Shown: positions 51,254 to 60,586, counted from the first letter of the stretch. The stretch: 64,000 nt of DNA from Acutalibacter sp. 1XD8-36 (GCF_009917525.1 NZ_QZDU01000001.1:558001-622000); one strand, 5' to 3'. Notes: generated from the letters alone by a model not told the origin. Numbers and translations: made by a program.

Positions 51254-51918
51254 CTTAGCTTAAAGCCGATTCCCCATATGGTCTGGATATAGCCGTCCGT
51301 GCCGCTGGGGCGGAGCTTTGCGCGGATATTGCTGATGTGCACATTAATAGTCTTGTCTTCAATAGCGCATTCTTCCTGCCAGACCGCTTCATAAATATGC
51401 TGCTTTGTGAAAACCTTCTTGGGGTGGCGTACCATCAGCTCCACAATCTTAAATTCATGGGCCGTCAGCTCCACAGGCTCCCCGGCTGCCATAAGGACCA
51501 TCCCGCCAATATTTAGCCGCCACTCCCTAAAGCACAGCTCCTCTTCCTCAGGGACCGCGCTGGCGTGGCGCAGCTGGACCTGTATCCTTGCCCAAAGCTC
51601 CTCAAGCTGATAGGGCTTTGTCATGTAGTCGTCCGCGCCAAGCCCCAGCAGCTCCACCTTATCAGACAGCTCCGAGCGGGCCGACAGCACTATCACTGGC
51701 ACCCGGCTCTCCCTGCGCACCTCGTAAATAAGCTCGCTGCCGGAAATCCCGGGCAGCATCAGGTCCACCAGCAGCAGGTCCCAGCCGGAGCTTTTCCAGA
51801 GCATACGGCCCTCGGTGCCGGAAAATGCCTGGGCACACTGGCACCCGTGCCGCCGCAGGTATTGGGCGGTTGAGTTGTTGATGTCGGTGTCATCTTCGAT
51901 AATTAGGATATTGGGCAT
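51250..51918 (-). CDS. OmpR-family response regulator
   Basis: A 222-residue regulator with receiver domain (acidic pocket IIEDDTDIN at 6-14, phospho-acceptor Asp in LLLVDLMLPG near 52, Lys in MTKPYQ near 101) and a winged-helix domain (about 125-220, TAHEFKIVELMVRHPKKVFTKQHIYE). First gene of the unit regulator-ATPase-permease-kinase on the minus strand. The ATG follows AAGGAG. Its target is most likely the internal ABC promoter downstream. Confidence 0.94.
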   Translation of the reverse strand: MPNILIIEDDTDINNSTAQYLRRHGCQCAQAFSGTEGRMLWKSSGWDLLLVDLMLPGISGSELIYEVRRESRVPVIVLSARSELSDKVELLGLGADDYMTKPYQLEELWARIQVQLRHASAVPEEEELCFREWRLNIGGMVLMAAGEPVELTAHEFKIVELMVRHPKKVFTKQHIYEAVWQEECAIEDKTINVHISNIRAKLRPSGTDGYIQTIWGIGFKLS

Positions 51919-51960
51919 GGGACGCTCTCCTTGTTTTTGGTGTGAATACTTTGAATAATA

Positions 51961-51989
51961 AGTATAGCACCAAATTTTTTGGCAGTCAA
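51961..51989 (-). promoter_or_regulatory. Promoter of the response-regulator gene
   Basis: Minus-strand TTGACT (51984-51989), 17-bp spacer, TATACT (51961-51966); start near 51954. Confidence 0.75.
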
Positions 51990-52017
51990 TTGGGGGGTAG
52001 GGATTTGAGTGCAGTCA

Positions 52018-52044
52018 AAAACCCCCGGCATCGCCGGGGGTTTT
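52018..52044 (-). terminator. Terminator after the esterase gene
   Basis: Stem AAAACCCCCGGC/GCCGGGGGTTTT with a 3-nt loop, 15 nt after the stop at 52060; it separates the esterase and third importer from the resistance module. Confidence 0.92.
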
Positions 52045-52059
52045 GCTCATATACCCTTT

Positions 52060-52893
52060 CTAACGCACAAGGAGCCACTTGTCAAAGAAATCTCTGACTA
52101 TCCTGTAGGGCTCGTCTCCCTGGAAGAACCCGTGCCCTTGGCCGTGTATCAGGTGGAACTCGGCGGGGCTGCCCAGCTCCTGGAGCTTCTGATAAATCAT
52201 CCTGCTCTGGTCCACCGGCACCAGCGGGTCCTCGTCGCCGTGCATAATGAGGAACGGGGGCATATCCCTGTGGAAGTAGTTTATGGGGCTGGCCCACTCC
52301 AGCTTCTCTATAAGCTTTTCTTTAGGCGGGTTGCCCAGCAGCGCTGCCGCCACCGAGTTCTCCTCGTGGGCCATATGGGTCATGCTGGCGGGAGAGTACC
52401 CGGTGCACACGGCGTTTACGGCGCTTGAGAACTCCTGCCAGCCGCCGCTGCCCTCGAACTCCTCTATCCCCTCTGTGCTCCCCAGCAGGTTTACCAGATG
52501 TCCCCCTGCCGACTCACCCCAAACGCCGATTCGCTGGGGGTCCAGGCCCCACTCCACGCTATGGGCGCGTAAAAAGCGGATGGCGCATTTGCAGTCCTGT
52601 ATCTGGGCCGGGAAGGGGGCCTCGTCCGAGAGGCGGTAGTCTATGCAGGCGACAAAGTAGCCCTTGCCCGCCAGCTTCAAAAGCTCTATCTCCGGGCGGT
52701 AGTTGCGGTCCAGCTCATGGTCGCTCCAGGCGCCGCCGTGTATCCAGACTATCACCGGGGCCGGGTCGCGTTTCTTCTCCGGGCACCAGATGACATCCAT
52801 CTTCAGCGCGAAGCCGCCGGCATTGCCAAAGACCAGGTTTTTCTTCAGTGAAGCCCCATAGCTCAGGTATTCCTCGATAAACTGTTCCTTCAT
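52060..52893 (-). CDS. Alpha/beta hydrolase, esterase/lipase (BD-FAE-like) type
   Basis: A 277-residue soluble esterase-type protein. Oxyanion region VWIHGGAW near 50, nucleophile in GVWGESAGGH near 123, acid in MHGDEDPLVP near 220 and catalytic His in GQGHGFF near 252 make a complete triad. No signal peptide. It follows the binding-protein gene of a sugar importer by 30 nt, so it probably removes acetyl or other ester groups from the imported sugar. The specific ester is not known. Confidence 0.88.
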   Translation of the reverse strand: MKEQFIEEYLSYGASLKKNLVFGNAGGFALKMDVIWCPEKKRDPAPVIVWIHGGAWSDHELDRNYRPEIELLKLAGKGYFVACIDYRLSDEAPFPAQIQDCKCAIRFLRAHSVEWGLDPQRIGVWGESAGGHLVNLLGSTEGIEEFEGSGGWQEFSSAVNAVCTGYSPASMTHMAHEENSVAAALLGNPPKEKLIEKLEWASPINYFHRDMPPFLIMHGDEDPLVPVDQSRMIYQKLQELGSPAEFHLIHGQGHGFFQGDEPYRIVRDFFDKWLLVR

Positions 52894-52923
52894 TTCAAAT
52901 CTCTCCTTTTCTGTCCGGGAGCC

Positions 52924-54549
52924 TTAGGAGTTGGCGTACTCCTTTGCCTGGGCCTGATATGCCGCCAGCACGTCGTCATAACCTGCGGCCTTCATCTTGT
53001 CCACGAACTCCTGCAGTCCTGTCTCCGGGTCCACAAAGCCGAACTCCAGGGGCAGTCCGTACTGACTCACCACGTTGCTCAGTGCCGCCAGCTCGTTCTT
53101 GTACTCGCTGTCGTCAAATACAAAGCTCTGCAGGATGTTGAACTGCTTGCGGGTATTCAGGTCGTCCAGCATCTCCCTGTAGCCCTTTACGCTGGCCTCC
53201 TTGGAGGGCACAGTCTGATAGTCCCAGTTGCGCCATGCGGAGTAGCAGAACCAGTCGGTGCCGTACTTGTCGGAGTCGGGTCCGGGCACCACCACGTTCT
53301 CATTAAGTGTGCCGTCATCGTTCTTCTCCCCGGCGAAATCCCAGTGCTTGCCCTCAATGCCACGCTGGGCCAGGTAGTTCAGCTCCTTGTCGTTGCGGAT
53401 AAGGTCCAGCACCTTCAGCACCAGGTCGGGGTGCTTGGAGGTAGCGGCTATGGACAGTCCGCCACCGGTTGCGGCATATGGCAGGAGCTGTACGCCGCCG
53501 GTGAGGTCATACAGGCCAATCTCTGCCCCGGCGTTTTTCAGGCTCTGGTCCATCAGGTTTTTCATATTGTTAATGGTGCCGCAGTTATAGAAATAGCAGG
53601 CAACCTTGCCGTTGTCAAACAGGTCCCGGGTCATGGTCTCGTTAGAGAGGGAGTCCTTTGAGATGTACCCCGCTTGGTTCCACTTATACATGCGCTCGAT
53701 ATAGCTCTTATACTCGGGGGTCTCCAGAATACTGAACACCTCGGGCTTGTCCTCGGTGATGTCATATCCGGCGTAGAGCTGGAAGTAGGAGCTGCTGGTG
53801 CCCCACTCGTTGGGGGCGATAAGAAATGCGTCCATTAAGGCGCTCTGGGACTGTCCGTCGGCGGTATAGGGCACCATGCCGGACTCGTTGTCCACTACGG
53901 CCTGCATATAGGCCTCCAGGTCCTCAACCGTCTCTATCTCGTCCATCTCATACTTGACCCTCAGGTCGTCGCGGATACCTACCATGGACTGGACGAACTC
54001 GTTATGGAGCTGTGGTATCATGTATATTTTGCCGTTTACCCTGGTCTGGTCCCAGGCGGCTTCCGGAGTATGCTCCCAGGTTATGGGGCAGTGCTCCTCA
54101 AGCATTTCGGGAGTCAGCTCCATATAGGCGTTCTTCTGGGCCTGGGAAGCGTAGTAGCACCAGTAGCTGGAGAACACGCCGTCCATCTCGGTCTGTGAGG
54201 CAAAGAGCAGGGGGTACTTTGTGCTGTACTCCCCGAAGGAGAGGTAGTTTACCTCCATCACAGCCCCCACCTCCTTGGCAAGGCGCTGGTTTATCTGCTC
54301 CAGCACCATGTCCAGGTCCTTGGCCTTGTCCCCAAGGAAGTACATCTGCAGGGTAACTACATCCTCCGGGGCCTCCTCCCCGGCATCGGATGACTCGGGC
54401 TCCTCCTGGGAAGAAGCGCCGGAGCTCTCGGAGCTGCTGCCGCTGCTCTCAGGCTGCTGGCCTGAGGTCTCCTTCGCGCCGCACCCAAAGGCGCTAAGCC
54501 CCAGGAGCACCGCCAGCAGGAGAGCCAGCAAGGGTTTCATTTTTCTCAT
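52924..54549 (-). CDS. Extracellular carbohydrate-binding lipoprotein, LplA type
   Basis: A 541-residue lipoprotein. The signal MRKMKPLLALLLAVLLGLSAF leads to GCG, followed by a Ser/Glu linker (to about 55). Binding domain with QINQRLAKEVGAVMEVNYLSFGEY near 80-105 and YAGYDITEDKPEVFSI near 270. The start at 54549 was preferred over one six codons earlier because AAAGGAT lies 8 nt upstream. Third gene of the unit LplB-LplC-LplA-esterase, with a YesN/YesM pair divergent. Confidence 0.9.
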   Translation of the reverse strand: MRKMKPLLALLLAVLLGLSAFGCGAKETSGQQPESSGSSSESSGASSQEEPESSDAGEEAPEDVVTLQMYFLGDKAKDLDMVLEQINQRLAKEVGAVMEVNYLSFGEYSTKYPLLFASQTEMDGVFSSYWCYYASQAQKNAYMELTPEMLEEHCPITWEHTPEAAWDQTRVNGKIYMIPQLHNEFVQSMVGIRDDLRVKYEMDEIETVEDLEAYMQAVVDNESGMVPYTADGQSQSALMDAFLIAPNEWGTSSSYFQLYAGYDITEDKPEVFSILETPEYKSYIERMYKWNQAGYISKDSLSNETMTRDLFDNGKVACYFYNCGTINNMKNLMDQSLKNAGAEIGLYDLTGGVQLLPYAATGGGLSIAATSKHPDLVLKVLDLIRNDKELNYLAQRGIEGKHWDFAGEKNDDGTLNENVVVPGPDSDKYGTDWFCYSAWRNWDYQTVPSKEASVKGYREMLDDLNTRKQFNILQSFVFDDSEYKNELAALSNVVSQYGLPLEFGFVDPETGLQEFVDKMKAAGYDDVLAAYQAQAKEYANS

Positions 54550-54612
54550 ATACTCGCATCCTTTCAAAAATATTGCTATCTCCGAAGCCGGAGCGTTAGC
54601 CTGTATAAAAAT

Positions 54613-55497
54613 TTATCCCTTCACCGCGCCTATGGTGATTCCCTTGACAAAGTATTTCTGTACAAAGGGGTATAGCAGGATGATGGGGCCGGTGGCCACG
54701 ACGGTCATCGCCAGCTTAAAGGACTCGCTGGGGAATACCTGGTCCCCAAGGTCTATGGTGCTTGCCGCCGCCGATTTCAAAAAGTCCAGGCTTGAGAGCA
54801 GGCGGTACAGATAGTATTGCAGTGGATACATGGTCTCATCCTGCATGAAAAGCATTCCGTTGCGCCAGTCGTTCCAGTAGTTCAGGGCAATAAACATGCC
54901 GATACTTGCAAGGGCGGGCTTTGCAAGGGGCAGCACTATGCGCAGGAATATGTAGAACTCACCGGCGCCGTCTATCTTTGCCGACTCTATCAACGCCCCG
55001 GGAATGGAGCGCATGAAGTTTTTCATGATAATAAGATAGAAGACGTTCACCATCATGGGCAGTATAAGGGCCAGATAGTTGTCTTTAAGGTGCAGGTAAT
55101 TTGTCATCAGGATATACCAGGGCACAAGGCCGCCGTTAAACAGCACCGTGAAGAACACGAACATTGTGAAGAAATTCCGGCTCTTAAAGTCCGGGCGCTG
55201 GAGCACATAGCCGCACATGGAGACTATGAACAGGCTGACAGCCGTACCTGCGCCGGTAATGCCGACGGTCACCAGATATGAGCGCAGTATTTTGCCGGGG
55301 TCCTCAAAGGCCAGCTTGTATGCCTCTGTGGAAAAGGTCTGGGGCCATAGGCTGTAGCCGCGGACATATATCTCGTTTTCCGGGGTGAGGGACCCTATCA
55401 CCACCATCCAGAATGGGAATATACATAAGAGCGCCACAATGGTCACCGCCGCTCCTGCAATGGCTACGAATATTTTCCTTCCTCTTGAAGAAATCAA
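54613..55497 (-). CDS. Carbohydrate ABC transporter permease, LplC/YtcP type
   Basis: A 294-residue permease with six helices, coupling loop LIESAKIDGAGEFYIFLRI near 180 and the C-terminal YFVKGITIGAVKG of the LplC type. The start codon is TTG at 55497, seven nt behind AGGAGG. It lies 17 nt after its LplB-type partner. Confidence 0.9.
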   Translation of the reverse strand: MISSRGRKIFVAIAGAAVTIVALLCIFPFWMVVIGSLTPENEIYVRGYSLWPQTFSTEAYKLAFEDPGKILRSYLVTVGITGAGTAVSLFIVSMCGYVLQRPDFKSRNFFTMFVFFTVLFNGGLVPWYILMTNYLHLKDNYLALILPMMVNVFYLIIMKNFMRSIPGALIESAKIDGAGEFYIFLRIVLPLAKPALASIGMFIALNYWNDWRNGMLFMQDETMYPLQYYLYRLLSSLDFLKSAAASTIDLGDQVFPSESFKLAMTVVATGPIILLYPFVQKYFVKGITIGAVKG

Positions 55498-55514
55498 AGG
55501 GGCTCCTCCTTTCC

Positions 55515-56438
55515 CTAATACAGCGAATTTTCAGGGTCCACCCTGCGTATGACCCAGTTGGTGGCGGTCAAAAAGGCGAAGCACAGGACGGACTGGAACA
55601 GGCCCACCGCCGCGCTCATGCCGTACTCCTGGGAGAACAGCAGGGAGCGGAACACAAACGTGTCGATAACGTCGGTGGTGTTAAAGAGCAGGCTGTTTGT
55701 GCCCACCATCTGATAGAACAGGTCGAAGTCCCCGCGGAAGATATTGCCTATGCCCATTATAACTAAGATTACCACAGTTGGCTTTAGGCACGGCAGGGTT
55801 ATATAGCGTATCTTCTGCAGCTCCCCGGCACCGTCCAGGGTGGCGCTCTCGTATATCTCCGCGTCTATCCCCATGATTGCCGCAAGGTACACCACCGAGC
55901 CGTAGCCCACGTGCTTCCAGGAGTTGAGGAAAATGATGATGAAGACCCACAGGGTGCTCTGGCTGTAGATGTCCACCGGCTCGCCGCCTATGGAGCGCAG
56001 CAGGTGGTTAAATGCTCCGAAGTCGTAGCTGAAGATGTTGTATACAAAGGCTGAGACCACCACCCAGGAGATAAACGTGGGCAGGAACATAGCCCCCTGG
56101 GTTGTCTTTTTAAACCACTTGCCCCCTATTTCCGAGATAAAAATTGCCACAGTGATTTCCACAATGTTATTCACAATAATAAACGCAATATTATAGAGCA
56201 CCGTATTGCGCATTACCACCGCGGCCTGCCCGGAGATAAAGAAAAACCGGAAGTTTTTGAAGCCGCACCATGGGCTTCCGAAAATACCCTCTGAGTAATC
56301 GAACTGCTTGAATGCCAGGACAATGCCCGACATTGGCAGATAGCAAAAGACGACCACATACATGATTACCGGCAGGGTCATCAGCAAGAGCGCCGGGTTC
56401 TTTCTGATGTCGTACCGCAGGTTCTGCAGCCATCGCAT
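55515..56438 (-). CDS. Carbohydrate ABC transporter permease, LplB type
   Basis: A 307-residue permease, first of its operon. First helix near 18-38 (LMTLPVIMYVVVFCYLPMSG); coupling loop IYESATLDGAGELQKIRYI near 205. Its promoter (56518-56523) is flanked upstream by a 20-bp tandem repeat that fits binding by the divergent YesN-type regulator. Confidence 0.9.
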   Translation of the reverse strand: MRWLQNLRYDIRKNPALLLMTLPVIMYVVVFCYLPMSGIVLAFKQFDYSEGIFGSPWCGFKNFRFFFISGQAAVVMRNTVLYNIAFIIVNNIVEITVAIFISEIGGKWFKKTTQGAMFLPTFISWVVVSAFVYNIFSYDFGAFNHLLRSIGGEPVDIYSQSTLWVFIIIFLNSWKHVGYGSVVYLAAIMGIDAEIYESATLDGAGELQKIRYITLPCLKPTVVILVIMGIGNIFRGDFDLFYQMVGTNSLLFNTTDVIDTFVFRSLLFSQEYGMSAAVGLFQSVLCFAFLTATNWVIRRVDPENSLY

Positions 56439-56517
56439 AGCGTTCCCTCCTTATTCTGCCGCACCGCTGCCCAGGCACGTTCCCGCGCCCGCACACTGAT
56501 ACGCCTGTGTTTTTTTT

Positions 56518-56523
56518 ATAATA
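56518..56523 (-). promoter_or_regulatory. -10 box of the third importer operon
   Basis: Minus strand TGCTATTAT, an extended -10 (TGn plus TATTAT), about 80 nt before the ATG at 56438; no -35 of its own, consistent with activation. Confidence 0.5.
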
Positions 56524-56559
56524 GCACAGGAAAAAATCTAATAGCACCCGAAAAATCTC
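56521..56559. repeat. 20-bp tandem repeat, probable YesN-type operator
   Basis: ATAGCACAGGAAAAAATCTA (56521-56540) followed directly by ATAGCACCCGAAAAATCTC (56541-56559), 16 of 19 aligned positions identical apart from one length change in the A run. It covers -10 to about -50 of the importer promoter, the classic place for two direct AraC-type half-sites. Confidence 0.6.
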
Positions 56560-56568
56560 TGATTTTCA

Positions 56569-56582
56569 GGATAATTTTATCC
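56569..56582. promoter_or_regulatory. Palindrome between the divergent promoters
   Basis: GGATAA-TT-TTATCC, a 14-nt perfect dyad between the tandem repeat and the promoter of the YesN-type gene; possible second operator. Confidence 0.35.
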
Positions 56583-56598
56583 ATTTGGCGGTAAAGCG

Positions 56599-56627
56599 TT
56601 CCCATTGCGCCTGGATTTCACTATAAT
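56599..56627 (+). promoter_or_regulatory. Promoter of the YesN/YesM pair
   Basis: Good -10 box TATAAT (56622-56627) with a poor -35 (TTCCCA, 17 bp upstream). Confidence 0.45.
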
Positions 56628-56671
56628 AATAGCTAAGACAGACGCCAGTATAAAGGAGGGCGGCATGGCAT

Positions 56672-58210
56672 ATGTTATGCGCTATGATTGTGGACGACGA
56701 GAAAGCTATCTGTGACGGCCTGACAGAGAATATGCCCTGGGCTCAGATGGGCATTGGCAGGGTCATACGGTTTTACTCGGCTAAAGAGGCGATAGAGAGC
56801 AAAGCTGTCCCGGACATACTTATCAGCGATATCTGTATGCCCCGGATGACCGGCATTGACCTTGCGGAGAAAATGCTGGAGAAAAACCCGGAGTGCAAGG
56901 TCATCTTCATCAGCGCCTATTCAGACAAGGAATACTACCGCTCCGCTATCTCCCTGCACGCCATGGGGTACATTGAGAAGCCCATAAATCAGGCCGAGGC
57001 CATAGAGGTCATATCAGGCGCCGCCGCCCTCTGCCAGCGGCAAAAGCACCTGATAAGCCAGCAGAAGGGCATGGAGCAGTACCAAGTAGAGCAATTCTGT
57101 CGGGACGCCGCCAACGGGCATTTTCGGCGCGAATGGCTGGAGGACCCGTTTATCGCCGGGTTTGCCGCCCGGCACCGGTGGTTTATGGCGGTGCAGGTGA
57201 TGGTGCGGCCCGGGCTGCTGAAGCCCGGGGAGTCGCAAAAGCTCTGCCATACGGCTTCAGAGCAGTTCAGAAGGTTTTTCGCCCAGTGCCTTGCCATTGT
57301 GAAGGAGAAGGACGTGCTGCTGCTCATCCTGGCGGACAGCCCGCCAAAGAGCGAGGCCGCCCTGCGCGACAGTATGCGCCTTGCCATAGACAGCATGGCC
57401 CAGCGGGACGAGCTGTTCTTTGCGGCTGGGGCGCCGGTGGCCTCAGTCGAGAGCCTGCCTTCCTCCTGTGCCAGCGCCGCGGAGACCTCCCGGCTGCTCT
57501 TTTACCGGGGCTACGGCGGGGCCGTGTTCTTTGAGGAGTCCCGCCGCCCGTACCTTTCGGAGTTCCGGCTGGACGAGAGCTTTTTAGAGGAGGTCCCCTG
57601 CCTTATCAGGGAAAACCGCGAGGACGAGTATATGCTGAAGCTGCAAAAGAGCCTGCGCACTGCCTGCGAATGTGTGAACTGCCCGCCGGAGGCCATTAAA
57701 AAGGAGTATTCAAAGCTGCTGCGGGTGCTGTCGGAGACCGGCGCGGCTATCTTTCACCGGCAGGATTACGAGACCTACCATATGTGGAAGACCATAGAGC
57801 AGGCGGGCACCCTGCTGCGGCTGAAGGACTACCTGCTCACCGTCTCAGGGGAGCTGTTTCATGAGCACAGGAAGTTTTCCCGATATGGCAGCACAGTGTA
57901 CGCAGTTGTACAGGAGCTGAACCGGCAGCTGTCAAACCCGGATTTTTCCATACGTATGCTTGCCCAGACTCTGCATTTTCGGGACACCTACCTTAGCTCC
58001 CTGTTTAAAAGCAAAACCGGCACCACCATAAACCGCTACCTGATGGGCCTGCGCATGGAGGAAGCCCGCCGGCTGCTGCGAAACACGGAGCTCTCCATAT
58101 CCCAGGTGGCTATCCGCTCGGGATACCGGGATGTGGACTATTTCACCAGGTGCTTTAAAAAGCACACCGGCGTCCTGCCCTCTGCCTTCCGGGGAGGACA
58201 GAAACGATGA
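56672..58210 (+). CDS. YesN-type response regulator (receiver plus AraC domain)
   Basis: A 512-residue regulator. The receiver (1-120) has IVDDEKAICDG, phospho-acceptor Asp in ILISDICMPRMTG near 53 and Lys in YIEKPINQ near 104. A middle region of about 280 residues is unassigned. The AraC DNA-binding domain occupies about 408-508 (IRMLAQTLHFRDTYLSSLFKSKTG, and LSISQVAIRSGYRDVDYFTRCFK). It overlaps the kinase gene by four nt (ATGA), so they form a coupled two-component pair, divergent from the third importer, which it most likely activates. Confidence 0.92.
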   Translation: MLCAMIVDDEKAICDGLTENMPWAQMGIGRVIRFYSAKEAIESKAVPDILISDICMPRMTGIDLAEKMLEKNPECKVIFISAYSDKEYYRSAISLHAMGYIEKPINQAEAIEVISGAAALCQRQKHLISQQKGMEQYQVEQFCRDAANGHFRREWLEDPFIAGFAARHRWFMAVQVMVRPGLLKPGESQKLCHTASEQFRRFFAQCLAIVKEKDVLLLILADSPPKSEAALRDSMRLAIDSMAQRDELFFAAGAPVASVESLPSSCASAAETSRLLFYRGYGGAVFFEESRRPYLSEFRLDESFLEEVPCLIRENREDEYMLKLQKSLRTACECVNCPPEAIKKEYSKLLRVLSETGAAIFHRQDYETYHMWKTIEQAGTLLRLKDYLLTVSGELFHEHRKFSRYGSTVYAVVQELNRQLSNPDFSIRMLAQTLHFRDTYLSSLFKSKTGTTINRYLMGLRMEEARRLLRNTELSISQVAIRSGYRDVDYFTRCFKKHTGVLPSAFRGGQKR

Positions 58211-59844
58211 GACAGAAGCTCAGGCGCTTTTTCTCCGTGGTATACTATAACCTGCGCACACGGCAGAAGCTGTTTATCGGATATTTGCTGGCGGTAATGC
58301 TGCCCTGCCTTTTGATGACGGCGCTCTTTTATTACTACCTGCACAGTTCCGTTCTGGACACCGATATCCGCTCTGTGCACACCATGTCCCGGCAGGCCGC
58401 CACGTGGCTCGACTCGGCCTTCCAGCAGGCCCGCTCCATCACAAACAGCCTGTTGCTGAATTTTGATTTCAATGAGATATTGGATAGCTGCAACCGGGAC
58501 AATAACTATTTCCAGAAGCGGGGAAATATTATCAAGCTCTCCCATATAAAAACCACCTTGCAGGAGTATAAGGCCGTGCACCGGACCTGCTTTTATTTCA
58601 GCGACTCTGTTATTGAGGCAAACCGGGACACCCTGTTTTTCCTATCTGAGATTGAGCGTGAGGGGCTGCTGCAGAGTATTGTGCAGCAGCCCGGGGACCA
58701 GCTTTGGACTGTTTTCGCCAATGAGCGGCGCATTATGGGCGGCGGCGAGACCCTGTCAATGCTGCAGCCGCTGTTCAACCCTGAGGATATGTCTGAGACC
58801 ATTGGTTTCATACGGGTGGATTATCTGCAAAACGACCTGAAAAGGCAGATAGAAAACTTCCTGCCCACCGCCCGCTCCACAGGGTTCTTAGTGGACCGCT
58901 CCGGCGGCATTCTGAGCCGCGGTGGGCCCTATGATAAAGACGGCGGCCTGCCGGTTCCCTTTGGCGGACTGATGGAGGGCAGAGAGCCTGATGAGCCATT
59001 TTATACATGCCTGGACGCCCTTGGGGAGAAGACGCTTGTATGCGTCAATCCTGTGCCTGCCAGCGGCATGTACCTTATATTCCTCACCCCCTTTTGCGAA
59101 ATCGAGCGGTCCGACTCCCTGCTCCTGGTACTGGCAGGCGTGCTGATGGTGCTTGAAGCCCTTATCACGCTGTGCTTTGGCGGGTTCCTCTGTATGTCCC
59201 TGGCCCGCTCCAGCGATTTGCAGCTGCGCCTGCTCTACTCCCAGCTCAACCCGCATTTTCTCTATAACACCCTGGACATAATCAACTGGCAGGCCATCAG
59301 TCTGGACGCGCCGGAGATATACCAACCCCTTCAGGCGCTCTCCAGGCTCTACAAGCTCACGCTGAATAAGGGCAGCGCCTATATCTCGGTAAAGGACGAG
59401 CTGGACCATATACGCCTGTATGTCCAGCTTCAAAACCTGCGCTTTCAAAACGGTATCAGGCTGCAGACAGATTACTCCCCGGAGGTATTAAATCTGCGTA
59501 TACTGAATATGCTGCTTCAGCCCATAGTTGAAAATGCAATAGTACACGGCATACTAGAGCGCCCTGAGCAGTCCGGAACTATAACCATAACCGCGCGCCT
59601 TGACAAAAACGACCTGGTGTTCTGCGTGGAGGACGACGGCGTGGGTATCCCCCCTCAGCTGCTGAGCAAAATACAGGGCTCCCCCTATCAGAGCGAGGGT
59701 TACGGAATGCAGAATATCCGGGAGCGCATACGAATCGCCTATGGACGGGGATACGGGATATCTATACAGAGCCTGCCGGGTATGGGGACAAGGGTGGTGC
59801 TGACACTGCCGGCGGAGCATGGGCGCGCAAAGCCGGGGGAGTAA
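58207..59844 (+). CDS. YesM-type sensor histidine kinase
   Basis: A 545-residue membrane kinase. Helix 1 (about 20-42, LFIGYLLAVMLPCLLMTALFYYY) and helix 2 (about 300-325) bracket an extracellular sensor. The His_kinase domain motif LLYSQLNPHFLYNTLDIINW lies near 345 with the phospho-accepting His; the ATPase domain has PIVENAIVHG near 440 and VEDDGVGIPP near 475. No clear HAMP motif. Pairs with the preceding regulator; probably senses extracellular sugar, directly or through the binding protein. Confidence 0.93.
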   Translation: MRQKLRRFFSVVYYNLRTRQKLFIGYLLAVMLPCLLMTALFYYYLHSSVLDTDIRSVHTMSRQAATWLDSAFQQARSITNSLLLNFDFNEILDSCNRDNNYFQKRGNIIKLSHIKTTLQEYKAVHRTCFYFSDSVIEANRDTLFFLSEIEREGLLQSIVQQPGDQLWTVFANERRIMGGGETLSMLQPLFNPEDMSETIGFIRVDYLQNDLKRQIENFLPTARSTGFLVDRSGGILSRGGPYDKDGGLPVPFGGLMEGREPDEPFYTCLDALGEKTLVCVNPVPASGMYLIFLTPFCEIERSDSLLLVLAGVLMVLEALITLCFGGFLCMSLARSSDLQLRLLYSQLNPHFLYNTLDIINWQAISLDAPEIYQPLQALSRLYKLTLNKGSAYISVKDELDHIRLYVQLQNLRFQNGIRLQTDYSPEVLNLRILNMLLQPIVENAIVHGILERPEQSGTITITARLDKNDLVFCVEDDGVGIPPQLLSKIQGSPYQSEGYGMQNIRERIRIAYGRGYGISIQSLPGMGTRVVLTLPAEHGRAKPGE

Positions 59845-59883
59845 TACGGCCCGGCAAAACACTTTTCCGCGCCGGGAACACAC

Positions 59884-59912
59884 TTGCAAAATCCCAGAAA
59901 CTTCTCTATAAT
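59884..59912 (+). promoter_or_regulatory. Promoter of the TetR-type gene
   Basis: TTGCAA (59884-59889), 17-bp spacer, TATAAT (59907-59912); start near 59919. Confidence 0.75.
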
Positions 59913-59942
59913 ATATCTAAATGGGAAAGGATGGGGTGTGTA

Positions 59943-60503
59943 ATGCGTCAGAGCACTAAGGAGGCCATTGCCGAGGCCTTTGAGGGCCTGCTGGAAAAGC
60001 GGAGTATCGACAAGGTGACCGTTAAGGATATCGTTGCTGTGTGCGGCATAAACCGTCAGACTTTTTACTACCACTTTCGGGATATCTATGATTTAATGGA
60101 ATGGGCGCTGACAAAAGGTATTGAAAAATATGCCGGGCAGCATTTGACCGCAGAACAGGATTGGCGGGAGCAGGTAAAGCTGCTGTTCCACTTTTTCTAC
60201 CTGCACCGCAAAATCGTCCTGCACGGCTACGACGCCACAAACAGAATGCAGTATGAGCGGGTCGCCGTCAAGTGGGTGTCAGAAATGGTGGGCGGCCGGA
60301 TAGAGGCCTATCCTCAGGCGGCGGACGTCTCGGAGGAGAAAAAGGAGTTTATCTCTACGGTCTATGCCCGCGGCTGTGTAGGATTCCTGCTGGAGTGGGT
60401 GGAGGAAGGTATGCCCGACGAGCGCCACGTACGTCTTGATGACTATTTCGTCATGATAGACGGCAGTATCGGGTATGTTCTGGATAAGTTCGTAAAATCA
60501 TGA
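59943..60503 (+). CDS. TetR/AcrR-family regulator (DhaS-like)
   Basis: A 186-residue regulator. The N-terminal helix-turn-helix (about 3-52, STKEAIAEAFEGLLEKRSIDKVTVKDIVAVCGINRQTFYYHF) is close to DhaS-type TetR proteins, and the C-terminal ligand domain has the TetR_C_8-like ending RLDDYFVMIDGSIGYVL. Start ATG 59943 follows GGAAAGGATGGGG; an ATG 12 nt earlier overlaps that site. It lies before the radical SAM and MMPL genes and is a likely regulator of them. It ends in a strong terminator, so those genes have their own promoter. Confidence 0.88.
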   Translation: MRQSTKEAIAEAFEGLLEKRSIDKVTVKDIVAVCGINRQTFYYHFRDIYDLMEWALTKGIEKYAGQHLTAEQDWREQVKLLFHFFYLHRKIVLHGYDATNRMQYERVAVKWVSEMVGGRIEAYPQAADVSEEKKEFISTVYARGCVGFLLEWVEEGMPDERHVRLDDYFVMIDGSIGYVLDKFVKS

Positions 60504-60538
60504 TTTAGACGAATTTATATTTTGCAGTATTTTCTTAC

Positions 60539-60581
60539 AAAGAGGCCCCTCTGTCTATTTTTACGACAGAGGGGCCTCTTT
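60539..60581 (+). terminator. Terminator of the TetR-type gene
   Basis: Perfect 17-bp stem (AAAGAGGCCCCTCTGTC and complement) with a 9-nt loop, ending in TTT; the A/T tails make it bidirectional. Confidence 0.9.
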
Positions 60582-60586
60582 GTCGG

